A stretch of DNA of 64,000 nucleotides from Diadophis punctatus similis (Eukaryota; Chordata; Lepidosauria; Squamata; Dipsadidae): the NCBI GenBank assembly GCA_023053685.1, contig JALIGW010000014.1:18199308-18263307 (forward strand), written 5' to 3'. Both the position numbers and the translations under genes were made by a program. The stretch's first letter is position 1. Each line of letters starts with the position of its first letter. Below are positions 34,868 through 45,517 of this stretch, one piece after another. Below the pieces are notes generated by a model. It had not been told where the DNA came from, ran no database searches, and saw only the letters and a program-made list of their open reading frames with translations.

Positions 34868-35280
34868 TCTTTTTTCTTTTTTCTTAGAAGAGATATGATG
34901 AGTCTAAATTTAAGATTGTATCATCAATCATAAGAGGATTTAGTATAAAAGAGTACTCATGTGAAGGCAAAGAGAGTGTAAGAGGAAATATAAGGGGAGG
35001 AAGAGAAGGAGTAGAGAGAGTAGAGGAGGAGTGAAGGAGTAAGAAAGTAGGAGAAGATGATGGAGATAGAGAGAGGGGAGTGCAATGTGAAAAAAAGCAG
35101 AACAGATTGATGATCGATGATGTACCGGTAAGCGTTTGTATAAGATATTGACTTTTGAATGATGGATTATAAATGTAAAATTGTGTATTTTATTGTAACA
35201 TTTTAAGGTATATGTCTATTGAATTATAAAAGTGATGGAGGAAAAAATAAAAAAAATTTGAAAAAAAAGTTCAAGTCCTC

Positions 35281-36183
35281 ATTTTCAGCCCTTTTATCCA
35301 TCAGTTTCCTTTGATCTTCTCCTGGTCTTTGGCATGTCATTGTCTGAGCTCTCCGCCGCCTGCTGTTGCATTTCTGTGCACCTGCTTGTTTAGGAGGAAC
35401 TAAGCACACTTCGTTGGTTCGGCTGACCATTCGTCACAGACTTCATTAAACTTATTACCCATCAGGATTAGGAGAGAAGGTCACTTGCTGGGCAGGTCTG
35501 CAAAGAACATTCCTTGCAAAGCTGGGTTTTTCTCTGGTTCAGCTAGCCTTGGTTGTCGGGGGTCCAAACTCCCCTTCCAAAAAAATGCCCACCTGCATTT
35601 TCTGCCTCTACAGGTGTGCAGGTTGGAAAGTGTTCTGTGATGCATTTAAAAAGGAAGCAGAACTTCAATCAGGAAGCCACAGCTGCCATCTTGGCACACA
35701 ATCCTCATGGCTGTCTCTGATGGCCACATCTGAATTCTGCTTTTTTTCCCCAGGTTTAATTTCTAGGCAGATGTGGGCATAGTGCCAACAAAGCCCTGGC
35801 TGCAGTCGCTCCTATCTTTATCTCCTAAGAAGGCCTGTTATGTATATATTACTAAAACTCGCTTTCTGTTTCTTCTTTGTACTGTCAAATTAGTCAAATG
35901 GTGAATGATATCGCAACACTTTTGAATCAAGGTACCTAAAACCTGCAATTTAAAGAATGCATTAAAAAAACCTGGGCTCCATGGCTCCTGTGGAATTTAA
36001 ACTTCTATTATATTCATATCAGTTTTATTCACAAAGCTGTGGCCTTTGCAGTGTCTCTATGGTCACCTGATGGGGATTTCCTAAGCTCCCTGTCAACTTC
36101 CCATAAGGGAGGTCAATTGGAAAGCCTGCAGGAAGTCAGAAGCCATTCCTGCTCCCATTGGCTTTTTCCCACATAGTCTATCT
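35281..36183. other. Intergenic, unassigned
   Basis: Mostly ordinary sequence. No gene or repeat recognised. Confidence 0.4.
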
Positions 36184-36249
36184 CAGTGTTTCTCAACCTT
36201 GGTAGTTTGAAGATGTGTGGACTTCAACTCCCAGAATTCCACAGCCAGC
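36184..36249. repeat. Palindromic MITE, left half only
   Basis: CAGTGTTTCTCAACCTTGG...ACTTCAACTCCCAGAATTCC...CAGCCAGCA. The right arm is missing. Confidence 0.75.
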
Positions 36250-36314
36250 AACGCTGTTAGTAAATATTGATTTATTATCGAAGTTTATTTGAAATTTGTT
36301 TGCCACTACAATAA

Positions 36315-36866
36315 AAGGTAGTCCTCACCTTACAACTATTCATTTAGTGACTGACTGAATTTACGAAGGCATTAAAAGTGACTTATGACCTTTTTTCACA
36401 GTTACAGTTAGAACTTCGCAGCATCCCCATGATCATGTGATCAAAATTCAGATGATTGGCAATTGGTTCACATTTATGAGAGTTGCAGTGTCCTGGGGTC
36501 ATGTGATCATGTGATCAGACCCATGGTGGTGCAATGGTTAGAATGCGGTCCTGCAGGCTACTTCTGCTGATCACTGGGTGCCAGCAGTTCAGCAGTTCAA
36601 ATCTCACCAGGCTCAAGGTTGACTCAGCCTTCCATCCTTCCATCCTTCTGAGGTCGGTAAAATGAGGACTCAGATTGTTGGGGACAATATGCTGACTCTG
36701 TAAACTGCTTAGAGAGGGCTGTCAAGCACTGTGAAGCGGTATGTAAGTCTAAGCACTGTTTCTATTGCTATTGACCTTCTGACAAGCAAAGTCAATGGGG
36801 AAGCCAGTTTCACTTAACAACCATGTTATTAATTTAGCAATGCCATGATTCACTTAACAGCTATGT
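36315..36866. mobile_element. TA-MITE with a SINE inserted, right end lost
   Basis: AAGGTAGTCCTCACCTTAC start. The family text resumes after the SINE with CCTTCTGACAAGCAAAGTCA and CACTTAACA. The right end is degenerate. Confidence 0.75.
36516..36773 (+). repeat. tRNA-derived SINE, full length
   Basis: Box A-like GTGGTGCAATGGTTAGAATG near 36525, box B GTTCAAATCTC near 36596, then the non-tRNA body (GACTCAGCCTTCCATCC, GGTAAAATGAGGACTCAG, CAAGCACTGTGAAGCGGTAT) and a degenerate CTATTG tail. Same family as 58367-58590. Confidence 0.85.
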
Positions 36867-36977
36867 CAAGAACTGAGTATGTTCAGGAACTAGTTGCAGG
36901 AACTGGGCATGGCTAGTCTAGTGAAGAGAAGGACCACAGAGAGGAGGGGGTCAAGCTATTCTCCAAAGCACCCGAAG

Positions 36978-37733
36978 CAGTGGTGGGTTCCTACCAGTGC
37001 GGTCCACTCTATAGCACTGGTAGCAGCCCGCTGGTGACGTCACAGTACCGGTGCAGTCGGTTGCCGGTGCCTGGGCACCGCCATTTTTTAATTTTTTTTA
37101 AAAAAATTTCTTCTGCGCATGCCCGGAAGCCGAGCTTCCGGCACTGCTCATGCGCTGCCTTCCTACCCCACAGTGAGTCCAAGCAGGGGACTGAGGGAGG
37201 GCTGAGGGAGCGCATGAGACGCTGAAAGAACGGGCGGCAGGAGCTAACTCCATTCCCCTCCCTTCAGCAGTCCGAGAAGCCACGAACGCGCGGTGATGAT
37301 CCTAGGCATTTTCGCACGTTCGAGGCTTCTCGAGCTGCTGAGGGGAGAGGGAATGGGCAGCAGGACCTATCTCAGTTCCCCTCCCTTCAGCAGTCTGAGA
37401 AGCCACGAACGTGCTGTGATGATCCTAGGCATTTTTGCATGTTCGAGGCTTCTCGAGCTGCTGAGGGGAGGGGGAACGGGCGGCAGGAGCCTAGGATCAT
37501 CGAATGGGGAGAAGCATTCAGGCCGGACGGAGCCTCCTAGAAGAACCGCTGCCATGGTCTTGCTGCTCCCACTGCGGGGGGCTGCGTTGCGGGTGGGCAA
37601 TGCCCCCCCGCTTCTCCGGCCGCTGCCAAGCTCCCGAGGCCCATGCCCACCCGGTCACATGGCTGGCAAGCCACAGCCACAAAATAAGCCACGCCCACAG
37701 AGTGGTAGTAAAAAAATTAGGAACCCGCTCCTG
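36978..37733. mobile_element. hAT-type MITE with perfect 8-bp duplication and internal tandem copies
   Basis: 756 bp. Start CAGTGGTGGGTTCCTACC, end TTAGGAACCCGCTCCTG (inverted match). Flanked on both sides by ACCCGAAG (36970-36977 and 37734-37741). Inside, a 123-bp unit beginning CCCCTCCCTTCAGCAGTC occurs twice (37255 and 37378), and each unit is itself an inverted repeat (CAGCAGTCCGAGAAGCC / GGCTTCTCGAGCTGCTG). Confidence 0.9.
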
Positions 37734-37938
37734 ACCCGAAGGCCACACAAGGAATAATGGATGGAAATTGATCAAGGAGAGATTCAACCTGGAAATAAGG
37801 AGGAATTTTCTGACAGTGAGAACAATCAATCAATGGAACAGAAGTTGCCTTCAGAAGTTGTGGGAGCTTCATCACTGGAAGCTTTCAAGAAGAGACTGGA
37901 CTGCCATCTGTCAGAAATGGTGTAGGGTCTCCTGCTTT

Positions 37939-37939
<1 letters not shown>

Positions 37940-37986
<47 letters not shown>

Positions 37987-37991
37987 TCTAT

Positions 37992-38022
<31 letters not shown>

Positions 38023-38248
38023 GCGATTCTTATAGGCCGCCCTACTCCCTGGGGACTCAGGGCGGCGTACAACATATATAAGAACAGCTGTATACTATAA
38101 AAAATACTATAAAAACAACAACAATAATAAGATAGTGATTAAAAGGATAAAAACAACACAAAATATAGTCACAATCACCCCACCTGCAGGAAGAGCCATG
38201 TCTTAATGGCTTTCCGGAAGCCCAGCAAGGTGGGAATGGTTCGGATCT
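37940..38248 (-). repeat. L2 LINE 3' end with (TTTA)n, inside CR1
   Basis: A TATT/TTTA array (37940-38022) followed by TTCTTATAGGCCGCCCTACT, then AACAACAATAATAAG and GGAAGAGCCATGTCTTAATG: the L2 3' end, antisense. TGCTT occurs at both CR1 junctions as a short target duplication. Confidence 0.88.
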
Positions 38249-38329
38249 GCTTGGGTGGGGGGTTGGACTAGATGATCTACAAGGTCCCTTCCAACTCTGT
38301 TAATCTGTAAAGAAAGGTTGTAAGCCTTT

Positions 38330-38460
38330 CATATCTTCATATGTTTTAGCCTCAGCCCCCTAATTATCTTTGTTGCACTTCTCTGCACTCTTTCCAAAGT
38401 CTCAACATCTTTTTATAATGTGATAACCAAAACTGGATGCAATATTCCAGGGGTTCCTTA
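38330..38460 (-). repeat. CR1 fragment, antisense
   Basis: CAGCCCCCTAATTATCTTTG, CTCTGCACTCTTTCCAAAG, GATAACCAAAACTGGATGC: antisense CR1 ORF2 sequence. Confidence 0.75.
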
Positions 38461-39296
38461 CCAAGGATCACACCTGGACTGGACCCTAATGGGGGAACTT
38501 CTGGTTTTCCAGCCTTCATCTCGGTGCCAATCGTGCCACTCACTCACATCATTCAAAGGGTGTGTGTGTGAAGGAGTCACCTGTTCTTTTGGGTGTTCTG
38601 GAGAGGAACATAAAGAGCAAGAAAATGGATTATTCTGGATTTTAAAAAAAACCATGCACCTGTCCTTAAGCAATAGCACAGAAGAGCTGATATACATGTC
38701 CACAGTGCCCTCTACTGGATGGCAATGGTACCAGTCATCTTGTCATTTATACCAAAACCGCTGTGCATCCCATTGAGGTTTAACCTGAAGCTGCTATTTA
38801 ATCACCAGAGGCAGGTCTGGGTTCCCACATTGTGCTAAAACAACAACGTTGTCAGGCTTAGATTGAGCTTGTGGTGTGAATCCAGCCACTAAAGTTTGTG
38901 GTCTATGGGTTATGGCTTGGAGGCTTGTAAGAACCCACTCACTGCCTTATTGAATAAATTATCTTTATAGTCCAATATGACACACAAACCTATTCACTGA
39001 AAAGAATCCTAAATGGTTGTCCTTCCTCATCAAGAAACAGATAAGTTGTTATTAATAAATAAAATGGATTGTTAAATGAATCAGGCTATCATCAACTAAA
39101 AGTTCTAGTTGATGTTAATAATCAGAAATATCTGGGCATCTGGCCCACAAAAATTGCAGGAAGCAGATATGAACCAAACATCATATTTCAAGTTGCTATG
39201 GTTGCTATTTCTATAAGTCCAGTCAACAACTTGCAGTGGAGTTCAATACAAATGGCATTTAGATGGAACACTAAGCTTCCTGATCATAATGCGTTC
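38461..39296. other. Intergenic, unassigned
   Basis: No gene or repeat recognised. Confidence 0.4.
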
Positions 39297-39365
39297 CAGG
39301 TAGTCCTCTCTTAATGACCGCTCACTGAGTGACTGTTCAAAGTTATGATGGAATCCCCCCAAAAG
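39297..39365 (+). repeat. TA-MITE left-end fragment
   Basis: CAGGTAGTCCTCTCTTAATG, then GTGACTGTTCAAAGTTATG. It is cut off where an antisense CR1 begins. Confidence 0.7.
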
Positions 39366-39640
39366 TTAATAATAGAATAGCAGAGTTGGAAGGGACCTTG
39401 GAGGTCTTCTAGTCCAACCCCCTGCTCAAGCAGGAAACCCTATACAATTTCAAACAAATGGTTGTCCAGTCTCTTCTTAAAAACCTCCAGTGATGGAAAA
39501 CTCACAACTTCTGGAGGCAAGCTGTTCCACTGGTTCATTGTTCTAACTGTTAGGGAATTTCTCCTTAGTTCTAGGTTGACTCTCTCCTTGATTAATTTTT
39601 ATCCGTTGCTTCTTGTCCTGTCTTGTGACCCAGTTCCAGA
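39366..39640 (-). repeat. CR1 3' end fragment
   Basis: AATAGAATAGCAGAGTTGGA, TCTTCTAGTCCAACCCCCTG, TTGTCCAGTCTCTTCTTAAA through GTTGACTCTCTCCTTGA: antisense ORF2 C-terminus and 3' UTR. Confidence 0.9.
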
Positions 39641-39697
39641 GTTCAGATGATGGCACCTTCCCGTGAAGTCACATGACTTCATTTTGTGTGCTTGGAA

Positions 39698-39945
39698 CAG
39701 TGGTGGGATCCAAATTTTTTTACTACCGGTTCTGTGGGCATGGCTTGGTGGGCGTGGCTTGGTGGGCGTGGCAGAGAAGGATACTGCAAAATCCCCATTT
39801 CCTCATGATCATCTGGGACTCGGGAGGCAGAGAATAGATGGGGGTGGGGCCAGTCAGAGGTGGTATTTACCGGTTCTCCGAACTACTCAAAATTTCTGCT
39901 ACCGGTTCTCCAGAACTGGTCAGAACCTCCTGAAACCCACCTCTG
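39698..39945 (-). mobile_element. hAT-type MITE, full length
   Basis: 248 bp, CAGTGGTGGGATCC...GGTTTCA type inverted ends (CCCACCTCTG at the right). The interior has a GTGGGCGTGGCTTGGTGGGC repeat and ACCGGTTCTC motifs. Its reverse complement matches the truncated copy at 41665. Flanking 8-mers (GCTTGGAA, CCTCCAAA) do not clearly match. Confidence 0.7.
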
Positions 39946-40998
39946 CCTCCAAAGTCCCTCACAACTCTGTTATTCCGTTATCTTTGAAAATACAAGGGGA
40001 CTGAAGAGGGCAGGGCAGCCTAAGGAAGCTGTCACTCCAACGAGGCAGCTGTCTGAGCAATTTCACACGTGGGTGTATCCGCATAAGCAGATTTAATTCA
40101 CTCCTTGCTGAGATGGAGCCGTGCCGGATTTGCTACAATCCTTCCCCTTGTTTTCTAAAATCACATTTTGGTCTTGGCATGGCATTCCCATAAGCTCCTG
40201 TGTAATTGTGGAGCAGAGAAAGCCTTCCAAGGCTGGGTTTCAGAGCAGGATAGTGGTCCTGTTTGGATTTGGGAGGCTAAGGATCTGAGCAAGAACCTTT
40301 GTTTGAGGAAACGGATGAAATGATGCTAGAAATGGCTGGGATACCAGGTTACCCCAGGGCAAGCTGAGATTCATCTACTATGTGATGAAATGAGTCCCAT
40401 ACAAGCCCCGAATTTGACAAGAAAAAAATGATTAGGAAGGTAAATATTAAATAGGGTATGGTTAAGATGTTGGACTAAGAATGGAAGACCCAACCTACAA
40501 CGTATTTTGGTCATCACTAACTGGAAGAGAACATTTATGTGCTACTTTGAGTTTTGGAGAGAAGGCAGAAAATAAATCCAGTGAGTGAGAAAACAGTAAA
40601 AAGAACCAGAAGATAAAAGCTACTGAACAGTATTGTAAAGGAAATATATTATCCTAACTACTCTAAAACCGATCAAACAATAGTCAGACTTGGAGCAACT
40701 AAGAGAAGATTTTAATTGTTTTGACAAACAAATTTTTATATGGTGATCGCACAAAATGATGCGGGTTGCTGATTAAATATATTATGGAACATCTTCTGGC
40801 TGATCAAATTTTACGACAGGAATAAAATGGGAAATGGTAGCCAAGAACACAAAGTCTAAAGAGCTTAGTACTTGTAGCCCAGTTCTAAATCAGATGGCTC
40901 TGTGTTCAGGATGTATGTAATCTGGAGTCACATCTTAGCCTGGAACCAGTATCTGGTCTATTTCAGCATGCATGCTAGGGAGAATCTGTTGAGCTGTG
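39946..40998. other. Intergenic, unassigned
   Basis: The first about 40 bases (AAAGTCCCTCACAACTCTG) look like a CR1 3' end scrap. The rest is unrecognised. Confidence 0.4.

Positions 40999-40999
<1 letters not shown>

Positions 41000-41034
<35 letters not shown>
41000..41034. repeat. (TG)n microsatellite
   Basis: About 17 uninterrupted TG units. Confidence 0.97.
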
Positions 41035-41037
<3 letters not shown>

Positions 41038-41067
41038 GATAAAGATGAAATAATTGCCGGTGAGATC

Positions 41068-41319
41068 CAGTGGTACCTTGATACTCAACTGCTTTGAAAT
41101 TCATTAAATTTGGTACTCAATGCATTCCGGTGTGAGAATTTTGTCCCAGTACTCATCATTTGTTTGGTACTCAATGCACAAACTAGAACTTTTCCGTGTC
41201 GGCTGCCTTGTAATTCACTACATTATTCCTTATGGGAACATTTTGTTTGGTACTCATTGTTATGATACTCAACCGGCACCTCCCAAAACCAATTAATGAT
41301 TAATATCAAGGTACCACTG
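41068..41319. mobile_element. MITE with TTGATACTCAA-type inverted ends
   Basis: 252 bp, CAGTGGTACCTTGATACTC...TAATATCAAGGTACCACTG. The interior repeats GGTACTCAATGCA. It is followed by TA on the right, so probably TA-targeting; the left dinucleotide is TC. Confidence 0.78.
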
Positions 41320-41664
41320 TACATCAGTTTTATTTGTCCTATATAATAACTACATTTTCCCAATTAACAGACTGTTTTTTGAGTTGGCTGAGCCCTTCCA
41401 TAATCCATGAAAGCTCAAGAACCAAGTGAGTGGCTCCTGGTTGCAGTGGGCTCTGATGCTTCCTCCTGCAACTTTTGCCCCCAAGTTCTAACCTATTGCT
41501 AAACCCAAAACCGGGGGGGGGGGAACGGGATGGGACAAATCACAATTGCTGTGTTTGTATCTTGTACAATCCTCAATCAAATAAAATCACATTATGGTTT
41601 ACCAGACTAGGGCTAAGGCTAGGGATGGATTCCCACAGCGCCCTGAATTAGGAACTAGCCAATC

Positions 41665-41815
41665 CAGGGGTGAAATTCAGCAGGTTCTGACAGGTTCTGG
41701 AGAACCGGTAGCGGAAATTTTAAGCAGTTCAGAGAACCGGCAAATACCACCTCTGGGATGGGAATGGAGATTTTGCAGTATCCTTCCCCTGTCATGCCTA
41801 CCAAGCCACACCATA
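41665..41815 (+). repeat. hAT-type MITE, truncated copy
   Basis: CAGGGGTGAAATTCAGCAGG, then AGAACCGGTAGCGGAAATTT, TACCACCTCTGG and GAGATTTTGCAGTATCC. Same family as 39698-39945 in the opposite orientation, with an internal deletion and the right end lost. Confidence 0.72.
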
Positions 41816-42072
41816 CATTGTACAAAACCACAATATGGGGGCTGGGGGCTGCTGCCGCAAACTTACTTGGCTCTACCCATTTTCAAAACCTCATTCCATT
41901 CCTTGTGGCTCCATTCACAAGTGCTTAACCACCTGACAAATTAGCTCAGAGGATTCAGAAGCAATTTTGGGAGGGTGTGTGACACAAATATTTAATTGTT
42001 TTATTTACATTTATTCTTATCTCATCTTTATTATATTTATAATGAATGCAAGGCTTATGAACATACCTACGA

Positions 42073-42457
42073 CAGGTAGTCCTTGACTTACGACCACAAC
42101 TGAGCCCAAAATGTATGTTGCTAAGCAAGATATTTAAGTAAGTTTTGACCAATTTATGACCTTTCTTGACACAGTTGTTAAGTGAATCACTGCAGTTAAG
42201 TTAGTAACACAGTTGTTAAGTGAATCTGGCTTCCCCATTGACTTTGTTGGTCACAAGATCACAAAAGGTGATCACATGATCCTGACACACTGTAATTGTC
42301 ACAAATGAATTAGCTGCCAAGCATCTAAATTTTGATCACGTGATCATGTGGGGCTGCTGCAACGTTCGTGTGAAAAAGGGTGGTAACTAATTTTTTCCAG
42401 TGCTGTTGTAACTTCAAACGGTCCCTAAACGAACTGTTGTAAGTCGAGGACTACCTG
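42073..42457. mobile_element. TA-flanked MITE, full length
   Basis: 385 bp, CAGGTAGTCCTTGACTTACG...GTAAGTCGAGGACTACCTG followed by TA. Inverted ends of about 20 bp, no ORF. The interior (TTGTTAAGTGAATC, GATCACGTGATCATG) is shared with the other copies here. Confidence 0.88.
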
Positions 42458-43440
42458 TACTAATTCCTCCTCCTATTTTATCCACAACAACCTTGTGAGG
42501 TGGAGTGGGCGGTGAGAGAACGACTGGCCAGCAGGCTTTCATGACTAGCCAGTCTCTTGGTTTCGGCTACCAACCTGGCTCTCTGATCAGAACTGTCTGA
42601 TCAGGTTTGCTCTGACAGGACGGCATCACTTTTAAAACTCACCCCAGAGCTGTAAAGTTTGAAAATCCAGTGAATGAAATGGGAAAAAGTAAGTAGAAAA
42701 TTTCATTCCTAATCCAAACAACCAATGAAACTTATTTTAATTTATGGGAGGATATCATATCAATTCATTTATTTTAGGAAGTTACAACATTTCCAAATCT
42801 CTAAAGTCACAAGGATTTATACTCTCATTGAATTGTGAATTTATCAAATGGATCAGCTGCCAAAACCCTCTATAACCCATGAACCGAAGCTTAACATTTT
42901 AAATTGCAGGATCTTTCAGTGACCTGGTTTAACATGTGATTTATAGCCCTGAGTCTCCAGATCAGAGTTTTGAAACCTGAGAATTTGGGTTGCATTTGTT
43001 AATTGACTATTTGGTTTCATGAATCAATTGACGAGATTTTTTTTAGATTTGAGTATTTAAACAAGACCTCCAAAATCAATCAACATTTCTTTAAAATGGT
43101 GATTATTTTTTAATACAGTAATTACAAAAACTGCAGATGGCAGGGCTTTTTAAAAAGAGGCATTCACTCTTACACAGGAAATTACGTGCGTATATAATAA
43201 GATGCACTATCAAAACCCAAAATATGCTTCCCTCTCAAAATTGTTTTATTGATATGCAAATTGTAGGAATTCAACTTGATTTAGCTAATAAATTACAATT
43301 TATTTCACTGAATAAGAACCTTCCTCCACTCTGAACTAGGCACTTTGCCCATCTTTAGCTGTGAGATGAGTTTTTATTTTGTTTCCTGATATAAAAGCCC
43401 AGGAAAGCAAATCACCCATCATAGAGTGACGGTGGAGATC
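42458..43440. other. Intergenic, unassigned
   Basis: No gene or repeat recognised. Confidence 0.4.
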
Positions 43441-45475
43441 CAGTAAGTCTGAATCCGATCAAACACTTCTAAAAGCCTTTATTAGGACTTACTTAGTGGC
43501 GATACGGGCGGCAAAACATCTTCATTTTTCTGCTCTTATTGCATCCGCGGATGCTCTGTTTAAGGTGACCCGTTCCCTCAACATCGAGGGAAAAGAGGAA
43601 CCCTTGCAGGGCAGAGCTGAGGAATTTGCACAGTTTCTGTCAGATAAAGTCGCTCAGATTCGGATGGGTCTGGACTCTGATTGGACAATTCAAGCCGAGA
43701 TGACTGGGGCAGATCTTAGTCCTATTATTTGGGATGAAGTTGAGCCCGCGACTCCTGAGGAAGTGGGCAAGGCTATTGGAGCGATGAGCTCCCCAACTTG
43801 TTTACTGGACCCGTGTCCCTCTTGGCTGGTTTCTTCCAGCAGGGAGGTGACACGAGGCTGGCTCCAGGTTCTGATCAATGCTTCGAGAGAGGGATCGGTC
43901 CCACAGCCGTTGAAAGTTGCAGTGGTCAGGCCCCTCCTCAAGAAGCCTTCCCTGGATCCAGCAGAATTGAAGAACTTTCGTCCAGTCTCCAACCTGCCCT
44001 TTGTGGGTAAGGTTGTGGAGAAAGTGGTGGCGCTTCAGCTCCAACAGCTGTTGGATGAAACAGATTATCTTGACCCTTTCCAATCGGGTTTCAGGCCCGG
44101 CTACAGCATGGAAACTGCTTTGGTCACCCTGATGGATGTTCTCTGGCGGGCCAGAGGGTTTTTTCCTCCATCTTGGTGCTGCTTGACCTCTCAGCGGCTT
44201 TCGATACCGTTGACCACGGTATCCTTCTGTGCCGAGTGAGGGAGCTGGGAGTGGGCGGCACCGTTTTACGGTGGTTCTCCTCCTATCTCTCTGGTCGGTC
44301 ACAGTCGGTGTTGGCAGGGGTCAGAGGTCAACCCCTAGGCCCCTCATTTGTGGGGTGCCTCAGGGTTCAGTACTCTCCCCCCTCCTATTTAACATTTACA
44401 TGAAACCGCTGGGTGAGATCATCCGACTACATGGGGTGAGGTTCCAGCAGTATGCTGATGACACTTAGTTATACATCTCCACCCCTCGTCAATTCAGTGA
44501 AGCGGTGGAAGTGATGGGCCGGTGCCTGAACGATGTTAGGGTCTGGATGGGAGTCAACAGGCTCAAATTAAACCCAGACAAGACCGAGTGGATGTGGATG
44601 TTCCCTCCTAAGGACTATATCGATCATCCTATCCTGGTTTTGGGGGGCAAAAACTTAACTCCCTCAGAACAGGTTCGCAATTTGGGTTTCCTCCTAGACT
44701 CACAGCTGAAATTAGACCACCATCTGACAGCTGTAGCTAGGGGGACCTTTGCACAGGTTCGCCTAGTGCACCAATTGTGACCCTATTTGGATCGAGAGGC
44801 TCTTCTCACGGTCACTCATGCCCTCATCACCACACGGCTTGATTATTGCAACGCGCTCTACATGGGGCTACCCTTGAAAAGTGTTCAGAGACTACAACTG
44901 GTCCAGAATGCAGCTGCACGTGCTGTTGTGGGCACCGCTAGGTATACCCACACGACTCCCATCTTACGCGAGCTGCACTGGTTACCGATTGGTCTCCGGA
45001 CGCAATTCAAGGTGTTGGTCATTACCTTTAAAGCCCTACATGGCTCAGGACCAGATTATCTGCGTGACCACCTTCTACAGCATTCCTCCCAGCGACCAGT
45101 GAGATCGCACAGGGAGGGCCTTCTCCGGGTCCCATCAGCCAATGTCGGCTGGCAGGTCCGCGGGCGAGATCCTTCTCTGTTGCGGCTCCGACCCTATGGA
45201 ACGAACTACCTAGTGAGATCCGTAATACCCCCACCTTGCTGGCCTTCCGGAAGGCCCTTAAGACCTGGCTTTTTCGGCAGGTCTGGGGCTAATAAGATCA
45301 CCCCATGTATGTATGTGTTGCGATGTAATTACTCCTGAAAGGTTTGTTTGAACTGTGTTTTAGTTGTCTTTTTATCCTATAATTGTATTTTTATAGTTGT
45401 AAGCCGCCCAGAGTCCCTTTGAGAGTTGGGCGGCATATAAATTTTATTAAAATAAAATAAAATAAATAAAGACAT
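43441..45475 (+). mobile_element. L2-type LINE, 5'-truncated, inactivated
   Basis: Starts within ORF2 (AAAGCCTTTATTAGGAC). Frames: 43496-44239 ([34 protein letters not shown]), 44173-44403, 44229-44468 ([27 protein letters not shown]), 44505-44780 and 44787-45338 (C-terminus). The YADD is intact but a TAG follows directly (QYADDT-stop) and there are frameshifts. It ends with GTAAGCCGCCCAGAGTCCC ... AAATAAAATAAATAAA. L2 ORF2 encodes endonuclease and reverse transcriptase; the endonuclease half is missing. Confidence 0.92.
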
Positions 45476-45517
45476 ACACCCAGTTTTACAAAAAAATCTA
45501 GCTGCCTAGTTTCCTAT

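Larger units (their letters stand above)
32302..35265 (+). mobile_element. About 2.9-kb LINE-like retroelement without reverse transcriptase, plus copy
   Basis: Flanked by AAAGTTCATGTCCTC (32287-32301) and AAAGTTCAAGTCCTC (35266-35280), 14 of 15 identical. The 5' part is GC-rich (GATCCACCC, GGCAAACCCCCCAGGGAGCC) and matches the minus copy in reverse complement. A small ORF lies at 33414-33880, and the 3' part is purine-rich, with a (TAA)n array and an A-rich end (AAAAAATTTGAAAAAAAAG). The 5' end lies only 8 bp from the duplicated site of the minus copy. Confidence 0.72.
36890..38309 (+). repeat. CR1 3' portion invaded by a hAT MITE and an L2 fragment
   Basis: CR1 pieces: 36890-36977 (GCAGGAACTGGGCATGG ... 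CCAAAGCACCCGAAG), 37742-37939 (CCACACAAGGAATAATGG ... AGGGTCTCCTGCTT) and 38249-38309 (GGTTGGACTAGATGATC ...). They are contiguous in a normal CR1, so the two gaps are insertions. Confidence 0.9.

Noticed and set aside
36525..36610. A tRNA gene (A and B boxes)
   Set aside because: It continues directly into a SINE body shared with 58367-58590 and the cloverleaf is degraded.
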